From CAZBPZ01 sp964493955 (lineage in GTDB: Bacteria > Chloroflexota > Dehalococcoidia > Dehalococcoidales > Fen-1064), in NCBI GenBank assembly GCA_964493955.1, contig CAZBPZ010000023.1:1-21618 (forward strand): a stretch of 21,618 nt of DNA. Reading direction: 5' to 3'. Under the pieces are notes generated by a model. The model searched no databases, had not been told where the DNA came from, and worked only from the letters and a program-made list of their open reading frames with translations. Shown in pieces: positions 15,660 through 21,618 of this stretch. How positions within the stretch are numbered: the first letter of the stretch is position 1; every line of letters begins with the position of its first letter. Both the position numbers and the translations under genes were made by a program.

Positions 15660-16094
15660 GTGCGAGGTTCACGCCGGCAGGCCCGAACGGTTGCCTTCCA
15701 GGTCCTGTGCGAGGTGGACACCACCCGCCACGACCCTGACACGGTACTGGAGCACCTCCTCGGCAAGAGCCGGCTCTCGGGGGAAGGGGTTGACTTCGTG
15801 CGGCGCACGGTGCACGGCGTGCTTGACCACCAGGCCGAGGTTGACACCTACATCCGCCGTTTCGCCCCGGCCTGGCCGGTGGAGCAGCTGGCGGTGGTTG
15901 ACAGGAGCCTGCTGAGGCTGGCAATATATGAAATGCTGCTGGACAGTAGCGTACCGGTGAGGGTGGCCATCAACGAGGCCGTTGAACTCGCCAAGAAGTA
16001 CGGCAGCGAGAGCTCACCACGATTCGTCAACGGGGTGCTGGGGGCCATCAGCACCTTCACCAACCAGGAGGTAGGAAGTGGCAACTGTTCTTGA
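15660..16094 (+). CDS. nusB: Transcription antitermination factor NusB
   Basis: A 144-residue all-helical RNA-binding protein that, with NusE (S10), binds boxA in rRNA leaders and supports antitermination. Family features: the basic N-terminus GSRRQARTVAFQVLCEVD, the central VDTYIRRFAPAWPVEQLAVVDRSLLRLAIYEML (helices 4-5) and the C-terminal VAINEAVELAKKYGSESSPRFVNGVLGAI. The GTG at 15660 is chosen because AGGAGGT lies 7 bases upstream; the GTG at 15651 is inside that ribosome site. The gene end overlaps acpP by 17 bases. Confidence 0.94.
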   Translation: MRGSRRQARTVAFQVLCEVDTTRHDPDTVLEHLLGKSRLSGEGVDFVRRTVHGVLDHQAEVDTYIRRFAPAWPVEQLAVVDRSLLRLAIYEMLLDSSVPVRVAINEAVELAKKYGSESSPRFVNGVLGAISTFTNQEVGSGNCS

Positions 16095-16338
16095 GAGGGT
16101 TAGGAAGGTCGTCGCCGAGCAACTGGGTGTTGATGAGAAAGAGGTCGTGCCCTCGGCCAGTTTCGTGGATGACCTCGGGGCTGACTCGCTTGACCTCGTC
16201 GAGCTGATAATGTCCTTCGAAGAGGAGTTCAGCACCCCGGCGCAGAAAATCGAAATCCCGGACGAGGATGCCGAGAAGATTGTCACCGTCCAGAATGCCG
16301 TTGACTACCTGATAGACCTCGGCATCAAGGACGAATAG
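16078..16338 (+). CDS. acpP: Acyl carrier protein
   Basis: An 86-residue acidic four-helix carrier for fatty acid synthesis. The phosphopantetheine site is DDLGADSLDLVEL with Ser37. The remainder (IPDEDAEKIVTVQNAVDYL) matches bacterial AcpP helices III and IV. The GTG start follows AGGAGGT by 5 bases inside the 3' end of nusB, an overlap that implies coupling. No fab genes are in the window, so this ACP is separated from the usual fatty-acid cluster. Confidence 0.96.
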   Translation: MATVLERVRKVVAEQLGVDEKEVVPSASFVDDLGADSLDLVELIMSFEEEFSTPAQKIEIPDEDAEKIVTVQNAVDYLIDLGIKDE

Positions 16339-16353
16339 CCAGAAGGAGGGGGC

Positions 16354-17058
16354 TTGACAAGGGCGGTATTTTTCGACTGGTTTGGGACCCTCGCCCGCTA
16401 CGACCCTCCCAGGGAAGAGCTGGAAGCCCAGGTCCTTGCGGACCTGGGCTTTACCGTGCCGGTGGAGACCCTGGCACACGCCCTGGCCATGGCCGACCGC
16501 GACATGTACGCCCGGCTGGCAGCCGCCCCCGGCCGCGACCAGACCGACGAAGAGCGGGCCCGCATGGCCATCCGCCACCAGGAGAACGTCCTCACCCGGG
16601 CCGGAATCTCCGTCTACCCCGGCCTGGCCGAGAAGACCATCGGCCGTCTGCGCCAGTTGAACGCCGGCCGCCGCTTCGCCCTCTACGATGACGCCCTGCC
16701 TGCCCTGGATATGGTGAAGGAACGCGGCCTCATCACCGGTCTCCTCACCAACCTGGAACGTGACATGGACCGCCTGCTCCAGGAGCTGGGCCTGGCCGGC
16801 CGGCTCGACTTCGTGCTCAGCTCCCGCAGCGCCGGGGTAGGCAAGCCCCACCCCGCCTTTTTCAACCTGGCGCTACAGAGGGCGGGCGTCGCCCCGGCCG
16901 AGGCCCTCATGGTGGGTGACCAGTACGAGATGGACGTCCTCGGTGCCCGCCGTGCCGGCATCAGGGTGATACTGCTTGACCGCCCCGGTGTCTTTCCCGA
17001 GGTCACAGACTGCCCCCGCATCCGCCGCCTTGACGAGCTGGCAGGCTACCTGACGTAG
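16354..17058 (+). CDS. HAD superfamily hydrolase (subfamily IA)
   Basis: A 234-residue haloacid-dehalogenase-like enzyme. Motif I is FFDWFGTL with nucleophile Asp8; the second Asp typical of phosphatases (DxD) is Phe10 here, as in 2-haloacid dehalogenases and related subfamilies. Motif II is LLTN with Thr132, motif III is GVGKPHPAFF with Lys164, and motif IV is MVGDQYEMDV with Asp189 and Asp194. The insert at 20-110 is the helical C1 cap. The substrate is not predictable; phosphatase or dehalogenase are both possible. The TTG start has AGGAGGGGG just upstream and lies 15 bases after acpP. The stop is 20 bases from the convergent CoA-transferase gene. Confidence 0.88.
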   Translation: MTRAVFFDWFGTLARYDPPREELEAQVLADLGFTVPVETLAHALAMADRDMYARLAAAPGRDQTDEERARMAIRHQENVLTRAGISVYPGLAEKTIGRLRQLNAGRRFALYDDALPALDMVKERGLITGLLTNLERDMDRLLQELGLAGRLDFVLSSRSAGVGKPHPAFFNLALQRAGVAPAEALMVGDQYEMDVLGARRAGIRVILLDRPGVFPEVTDCPRIRRLDELAGYLT

Positions 17059-17078
17059 CCGCCAGTCCACCCCACCCT

Positions 17079-18389
17079 TTACGGGATGGCGCCACCCTCC
17101 TTGAGCCGGGCAATGTCTTCCCAGCTGTAGCCAGCCTCCAGCAGCACTTCCTCGGTGTGCTGGCCAAACTCCGGGGCAACGCGGCGGTAGGTGGCCGGGG
17201 TCTCACTCAAGCCAACCGGGCTGGCAATTATGCGGATGGGCCCGTAGGTGGGGTGGTCAATCGGTACGAAGAAACCGTTGGCCTCGGCCTGGGGGTCCCT
17301 GGTAACGGCCACCGTGTCCTGCATCGGGGCGAAGGGCAGGTTCACCAGGCGGGGCATCCACTCCTCAAGGGTACGCGCCGCGAAGGCCTGGCGCAGGATG
17401 TGGTAGAGCTCGGCGTTGTTGGCGGTGCGTGCCTCGGTGGTGTTGAAACGCGGGTCGTCCACCAGCTCCGGCCGCCCGATGGCACGGCAGTATTCCGGCC
17501 AGTGCCGGTCCGGCTGCAGGGCGTTAAAGAAGATGGTCTGGCCGTCCTTCGTCTCGTAGGGGTTGCTCAGGGGGTTGGGGGCATGCTCCCGGTAGAATTC
17601 CCGCAGCCGCCGGATAGCGGCCTGGGCCTCGGCCACCAGGGCCTCCTGCTGCCGGAGCAGCTCCTCGCTCGCCGCCTCAGGCGGGGCCGGCCGGTACCTG
17701 GGGCTGTCAATCCCGGTGGCCAGGGCCGCCGCCACGTCAAAGGTGAGCTGGTAGATACCGGTCTGCAGCAGGGAGACCTCCACCTCCTGCCCGAGCCCGG
17801 TCTTCTGGCGGTGGTAGAGGGCCAGCACCACCCCGAAGGCCAGGTTCATGCCCGCCATCACGTCGCCGAAGGCCGGCCGGGGGGGCGGGTAGGAAAGCCC
17901 GGGTGCGGTCAGAGCACTCGCAATACCGGACCGTCCCCAGTAAACGGTGGTGTCATAGGCCGGTGTCTCACGGTAGGGGCCTTTCCGGCCGTGCCCGGTG
18001 AGTGCCCCGTAGACCAGGCGCGGGTTGATACGCCTGAGGTCCGGGTATGTCAGGCCGAACTTCTCCCGCTCTGGCAGGCGCAGGTTGGTGAGAAAGACAT
18101 CGGCCTGCTCCACCAGCCGGTACATGACCTCGCGGCCAGCTTCCCGGGAAAGGTCAAGGGCCAGGCTACGCTTGTTCCGGTTGAAGGCCTCCCAGTTGTA
18201 GTTGATTTCAGAGGGCACGCCGGCATTACCACCGTGGCCGGCCTGCAGCACCCGCCACGAGTCACCCCGTGCCGCCGGCTCAACGTGGATGACATCCGCC
18301 CCGAAGTCGCCCAGGTGCCGGGCGCACATCGGGACCGCCGCCACCTGGGAAACGTCAAGAACCCGAATACCTTCAAGCACCAGTGGCAT
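17079..18389 (-). CDS. CaiB/BaiF (class III) CoA-transferase, first paralogue (last gene of operon)
   Basis: A 436-residue class III CoA-transferase, which moves CoA between carboxylic acids through an aspartyl-CoA thioester. It shows LEGIRVLDVSQVAAVPMC at the N-terminus, the NxxKRSLALDL segment, DVFLTNLRLPE, and the catalytic context PAFGDVMAGMNLAFGV with Asp176, equal to Asp169 of formyl-CoA transferase. A helical charged insert around 225-250 is extra relative to the other two paralogues. The ATG follows AAGGAGG by 7 bases. It lies 17 bases after the second paralogue. The acyl substrates are unknown. Confidence 0.92.
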   Translation of the reverse strand: MPLVLEGIRVLDVSQVAAVPMCARHLGDFGADVIHVEPAARGDSWRVLQAGHGGNAGVPSEINYNWEAFNRNKRSLALDLSREAGREVMYRLVEQADVFLTNLRLPEREKFGLTYPDLRRINPRLVYGALTGHGRKGPYRETPAYDTTVYWGRSGIASALTAPGLSYPPPRPAFGDVMAGMNLAFGVVLALYHRQKTGLGQEVEVSLLQTGIYQLTFDVAAALATGIDSPRYRPAPPEAASEELLRQQEALVAEAQAAIRRLREFYREHAPNPLSNPYETKDGQTIFFNALQPDRHWPEYCRAIGRPELVDDPRFNTTEARTANNAELYHILRQAFAARTLEEWMPRLVNLPFAPMQDTVAVTRDPQAEANGFFVPIDHPTYGPIRIIASPVGLSETPATYRRVAPEFGQHTEEVLLEAGYSWEDIARLKEGGAIP

Positions 18390-18406
18390 TCAATCGCCTC
18401 CTTGTC

Positions 18407-19693
18407 TCAGTACATACCACCCTGCTGTTGCGGGGCAGCCGTCTTGCCGATGATACCTTCTGCCTCGAGCCGGGCAATCTCCCCGGCCGACATACCGAGC
18501 AGCCCGCCGAGGACATACTCGTTGTGCTCGCCCAGGCACGGGGCCGGGCGGCGGATGCTACCCGGCGTCCGCGAAAAGCGGGCGTACATGCCAACGTAGG
18601 GGTGCGTGCCGGCCTCCGGGTGGGTGACAGTCTCAAAGATGCCACGGGCGTTGAGGTGCGGCTCGGCCAGCAGCTCGTCCGCCTCCAGCACCGGCCCGGC
18701 CGGCACACCCGCCCGCTGCAGTACCTCCATCACCTGGTAGTGGTCGTGGCAGACTGTCCAGGCCTCAACCAGCCGGTCAAGCTCGTCCTGGTGCCGGTAG
18801 CGGCCCACGGCGTCGGCGAAGCGCTCGTCCTTCGTCCAGGCCGGGGAACCAATCGCCCGGCAGAAACGCCGCCAGACGGTGTCGCTGGTGATGGCAATCA
18901 CGGCCCACTTGTCCTCGCCACGGCAGCGGTAGCAGCCGTGCGGGGCAGCGGTGCGGTGGCGGTTGCCCATCCGCCCCCGCACCCGGCCGTTCATCACGTA
19001 GTCCATAATTGAGTCCGCGTTGAAGGCAATCACCCCCTCCACCTGGGAAAGCTCAATGTGCATCCCCCGGCCGGTACGGCGGCGGTGGTGCAGGGCCGCC
19101 AGGATGGCAAAGGCGGCGTTCATGCCGGAAAGCGGGTCGCCGTAGGAGAGGCCGCTCTGGAGCATCGGCCCCTCGCCGGGGTAACCCGTGAGAGCAGCCA
19201 TGCCGCTGAGGCAATCAATCGTCTGGCCAAAGGCAATCTTGTCACGGTCGGGGCCGGTACGCCCCAGGGCCGGCAGCGACATGAGGATGATATCCGGCCT
19301 GATTTCCTTGAGCACGGGGTAGTCTATCCCCAGGCTGGCCATCACCCGGGGGCTGTAGTTCTCGACGACAACGTCACTGATGGCAACGAGGCGTTTGAAG
19401 ACGGCGCGCCCGGTTTCAGTGGTAAGGTCAAGGGTTATACCCAGCTTGTTGCGGTTCTGCAGGTTGAAACCGGGGCTGCAGTTGTAAGGGCGCTCACCGA
19501 TAACGGTCCCCTCCGGCAGCCTGGCCGCCAGCTCGGGGGTTATCACGGCCGGGCCGCGCCACGGGTCAATGTGACGGGTGGACTCTATCTTGATGACCTC
19601 GGCCCCCATGTCGGCCAGGAGCCGCGTGCACATCGGCCCGGCGAACCACATGGAGAGGTCAGTCACCCTGATTCCTTCCAGCGGTAGCGGCAC
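18407..19693 (-). CDS. CaiB/BaiF (class III) CoA-transferase, second paralogue
   Basis: A 428-residue family member with the same fold marks: LEGIRVTDLSMWFAGPMCTRLLADMGAEVIKIE (given here in parts: N-terminal Rossmann strand and GAEVIKIE), NKLGITLDL, DVVVENYSPRVM and LSYGDPLSGMNAAFAIL, with the nucleophile Asp186. The GTG start directly abuts the TAG stop of the upstream paralogue (TAGGTG) and is served by an AGGAGGGGG inside that gene's end, so the two are translationally coupled. The tandem copies are clearly diverged, implying different substrates or a hetero-oligomer rather than recent duplication. Confidence 0.92.
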   Translation of the reverse strand: MPLPLEGIRVTDLSMWFAGPMCTRLLADMGAEVIKIESTRHIDPWRGPAVITPELAARLPEGTVIGERPYNCSPGFNLQNRNKLGITLDLTTETGRAVFKRLVAISDVVVENYSPRVMASLGIDYPVLKEIRPDIILMSLPALGRTGPDRDKIAFGQTIDCLSGMAALTGYPGEGPMLQSGLSYGDPLSGMNAAFAILAALHHRRRTGRGMHIELSQVEGVIAFNADSIMDYVMNGRVRGRMGNRHRTAAPHGCYRCRGEDKWAVIAITSDTVWRRFCRAIGSPAWTKDERFADAVGRYRHQDELDRLVEAWTVCHDHYQVMEVLQRAGVPAGPVLEADELLAEPHLNARGIFETVTHPEAGTHPYVGMYARFSRTPGSIRRPAPCLGEHNEYVLGGLLGMSAGEIARLEAEGIIGKTAAPQQQGGMY

Positions 19694-20890
19694 CTAGATG
19701 ACCCCCTCCTCGCTCAGTGTCACCAGGTCTTCGCGCGAGTAGCCGAGCCGCCGGCAAAGGACTTCTTCATTGTGCTGTCCCAGGGTGGGGGCCGGCCCGA
19801 GGCGGTGGGGAAGGTCATCCAGGCGGAACTGGGCACCGGGATAGGTCAGCCGGCCGGCTACGGGGTGCTCCACTTCCACGAAGTAGCCGCGCTCCCGCAG
19901 ATGGGGCGAGGCCAGCAGCATCTCCGAGGTGGCCGGGATGGCGAAGGGGATACGGCGGCGCTGCGCCTCTTCAAAGAGCTCGGCGGCATCGTGCTGGAGC
20001 GTCCACGAGATAAGGACGGCGTTGAGCTCGTCCAGGTTCTCCATGCGGTCAAGCCGGGTGCGGAAGCGCGGGTCAGTCTTCAGCTCCGGCATCCCCATCC
20101 AGTCGGCCAGGGCATGCCACTGGCTGTTGGTGACGGCAATGACGCCGATGTAACCGTCGCGGCAGGGCAGCACCGAGCCCGGCGGCGGCTGTACGATGTT
20201 CCCCGCCCGCTTGACCAGGCGCCGGTAGTAGGCCCAGACCTGGGTGATGTTCATCTGGATGTAGAGGACGGCGTCCATCACCGAGACATCAACGTGCTGG
20301 CCAACCCCCGTCACCTGCTGGGCGTGGAAGGCCGTCATCGTGGCGACGGCCGCCATCAGCCCGGCCACGAACTGCGCCTGGCTGCCGCCGGGCTTGAGCG
20401 GCTGGCGAGCAGGCTCGCCGATGATACTCATCCAGCCACCCATGGCATCGGCCACTATCTCGGTGGCGGCGTAGTCACGGTACGGCCCCGTCTGCCCGAA
20501 GCTGGAGATAGACGTCATCACCAGGCGCGGGTTTACCTTCTCCAGAGTGGTGTAGTCCAGACCGAGCGAGGGCATGACACGGGGACTGAAGCTCTCCACC
20601 AGGATATCCGCCTCGCGCACCAGCTCCTTGAGGATGCTGACACCACGCCGTGTCTTGAGGTCAAGGGTAATGCCGAGCTTGCTGGTGTTCAGGTAGAGGA
20701 AGAGGCCGCTCTTTTCCGGGTGAGGCTCGTCGCCGGGAAAGGGCCCCAGCCGCCGGGCGCCGTCACCCACGCCGGGCCTCTCCACCTTGACGACCTCGGC
20801 ACCGAAATCGGCCAGCAACTTGGTGCAGTAAGGCCCGGCAATGTAATGTGTCAGGTCAACCACCTTGACGTCGGAAAGGGCCTGCTCCAA
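19694..20890 (-). CDS. CaiB/BaiF (class III) CoA-transferase, third paralogue, apparently lacking the catalytic Asp
   Basis: The first gene of the operon, 398 residues. It has LSDVKVVDLTHYIAGPYC, GAEVVKVERPG, NTSKLGITLDLK, DILVESFSPRVM and TGVGQHVDVSVMDAV, all family marks. At the spot where formyl-CoA transferase and the two neighbours have Gly-Asp-x3-Gly, it reads PGGSQAQFVAGL, so by my reading a Gln (residue 173) replaces the nucleophilic Asp. It may be a non-catalytic partner or use another residue. The TTG at 20890 is chosen because AAGGGAG lies about 5 bases upstream; an in-frame TTG at 20905 would add five residues but has no ribosome site. A promoter is present at 20972-21000. Confidence 0.9.
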   Translation of the reverse strand: MEQALSDVKVVDLTHYIAGPYCTKLLADFGAEVVKVERPGVGDGARRLGPFPGDEPHPEKSGLFLYLNTSKLGITLDLKTRRGVSILKELVREADILVESFSPRVMPSLGLDYTTLEKVNPRLVMTSISSFGQTGPYRDYAATEIVADAMGGWMSIIGEPARQPLKPGGSQAQFVAGLMAAVATMTAFHAQQVTGVGQHVDVSVMDAVLYIQMNITQVWAYYRRLVKRAGNIVQPPPGSVLPCRDGYIGVIAVTNSQWHALADWMGMPELKTDPRFRTRLDRMENLDELNAVLISWTLQHDAAELFEEAQRRRIPFAIPATSEMLLASPHLRERGYFVEVEHPVAGRLTYPGAQFRLDDLPHRLGPAPTLGQHNEEVLCRRLGYSREDLVTLSEEGVI

Positions 20891-20971
20891 GCCAACTCCC
20901 TTCAAGCCCCGGCAGGCATGCAGGGCACCAGTGCTGTGGCCGGACGCTGCCGGGCATGGTGTGCAACCCGC

Positions 20972-21000
20972 ATTATAGCCGGCGGCAGCCGCGGGGGCAA
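20972..21000 (-). promoter_or_regulatory. Promoter of the CoA-transferase operon
   Basis: On the minus strand, TTGCCC (21000-20995), a 17-base spacer and a perfect TATAAT (20977-20972), 10 of 12 consensus positions. The leader to the TTG start at 20890 would be about 75 bases. It is divergent from the promoter at 21031. Confidence 0.65.
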
Positions 21001-21030
21001 ATGGGGCAAGCGGGTACTACTTGCATTGTG

Positions 21031-21059
21031 TTGACAATGATGCTATAGACACTTATTAG
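21031..21059 (+). promoter_or_regulatory. Promoter of the proteasome-like gene
   Basis: A perfect TTGACA (21031-21036), a 17-base spacer and TATTAG (21054-21059). An overlapping weaker pair, TTGCAT (21021-21026) and TATAGA (21044-21049), also has a 17-base spacer. The start codon is at 21084, so the leader is short and contains the GAGGAAGG ribosome site. Confidence 0.6.
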
Positions 21060-21083
21060 GTTGATGATAAGAGGAAGGTCACA

Positions 21084-21618
21084 ATGAGCTTGGCGGTCGC
21101 ATTAGTAGGTAAAGACGGGATTGTAGTGGCTAGCGACACGAGGGAGTTGGTATCACTGGGAGACTTTACCTTCCCACAGGACGGGGTACATAAGTTGATA
21201 ATCATTTCAGACAACATCGTCCTGACTGTTCTAGGTAATTTGGCGTACTGCAATTTCCTCGTCAGGTACTTCATCTCCAGCGAGTTACCCAAAGCAACAA
21301 GTGTGGATGGTGTGGACACATTTGTTGATATGTTTTCTACTTGGGCCGGTGATAAGTATCGCAAAGCGACGCAAGGGATGTCTCCTGCCTTGCTGGGCTC
21401 ACGTAGTAATCAAATTGAGATAATGGTTACGGGATACACGCGCGAAGGTGCCCCGCAAATCTATGTCGTCCGCAATGACCCACCGGAACCTCCATTGGTG
21501 CCTCACCTACTGGATGTTCCATACCATGTAAGCGGTATCGTATCAGCAGGTGTTTATTGGCTCCGGAAGACTGCAAACTTGCGGCCCGTCGGCGAAATGC
21601 CAGTGAGCACACTGAGAT
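21084..21618 (+). CDS. Proteasome-like Ntn-hydrolase family protein, 5' part (3' end outside window)
   Basis: The frame runs from the ATG at 21084 to the right edge, 178 residues, without a stop. The N-terminus SLAVALVGKDGIVVASDTRE is the proteasome beta/Anbu-type opening. If Met is removed, Ser takes the place of Thr1, Asp falls at position 17 and a Lys (HKL) at position 36, close to the Thr1-Asp17-Lys33 catalytic set of 20S beta subunits, allowing for a three-residue insert. SDNIVLTVLGN matches the following strand and Gly-rich turn. It could be a self-compartmentalised peptidase relative, or a non-proteolytic Ntn-hydrolase. GAGGAAGG precedes the ATG by 5 bases. The gene is visibly less GC-rich, with A/T-ending codons, than its neighbours, suggesting recent acquisition. 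Confidence 0.72.
   Translation, partial: MSLAVALVGKDGIVVASDTRELVSLGDFTFPQDGVHKLIIISDNIVLTVLGNLAYCNFLVRYFISSELPKATSVDGVDTFVDMFSTWAGDKYRKATQGMSPALLGSRSNQIEIMVTGYTREGAPQIYVVRNDPPEPPLVPHLLDVPYHVSGIVSAGVYWLRKTANLRPVGEMPVSTLR

Noticed and set aside
17157..21034. Long plus-strand frames (up to 480 codons) opposite the CoA-transferases
   Set aside because: Shadows of the three CaiB/BaiF genes; no ribosome sites or family motifs.

Overview
This looks like a GC-rich chromosomal segment from a strict anaerobe. It carries a Wood-Ljungdahl (CODH/acetyl-CoA synthase) cluster, a flavin/iron-sulfur diaphorase operon, a lone acyl-CoA carboxyltransferase and a row of class III CoA-transferases. This mix, with DUF3786 and DUF5679 proteins, fits an uncultured Chloroflexota (Dehalococcoidia-like) bacterium from anoxic sediment or groundwater. 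That placement is inference from gene content; no rRNA or other phylogenetic marker is present.

Layout. (1) 3-5501, plus strand: the 3' part of the CODH gene (acsA/cooS), then acsB, acsC and acsE in a tight operon closed by a hairpin with a T-rich tail. acsD is not seen. (2) 5580-9392, plus: a DUF3786 protein, a small Cys-motif protein of unknown function, an acyl-CoA carboxyltransferase and the DNA polymerase III delta subunit (holA). (3) 9389-13352, plus: a strong promoter placed almost on the start codon of a Fur-family regulator, followed by a 52-aa helical protein, a small 2x[4Fe-4S] ferredoxin and a three-gene NuoE/NuoF/HoxU-like NADH diaphorase with no hydrogenase or formate dehydrogenase catalytic subunit beside it. 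(4) 13434-15549, minus: a 46-aa zinc-ribbon (DUF5679) gene with its own promoter, a repeat-bearing spacer, and a two-gene operon of a radical SAM protein and a DsbA/FrnE-like protein. (5) 15569-17058, plus: nusB, acpP and a HAD hydrolase. (6) 17079-20890, minus: three tandem CaiB/BaiF CoA-transferases behind a good promoter. (7) 21084 to the end, plus: the 5' part of a proteasome-like Ntn-hydrolase gene, visibly less GC-rich than the rest.

The most notable observation is at 13896-14507. The DsbA/FrnE-like gene has an in-frame UGA exactly where the first cysteine of the CPWC redox motif should be (reading U-P-W-C). Directly downstream is a hairpin with a GGUC-containing apical loop, at almost the same distance as in the E. 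coli fdhF SECIS. This is a convincing selenoprotein that ordinary gene calling truncates to a version without its active site.

Functionally, the window covers one-carbon fixation or acetyl-CoA cleavage, NADH-linked low-potential electron transfer, CoA-ester handling, and a few housekeeping genes (holA, nusB, acpP).
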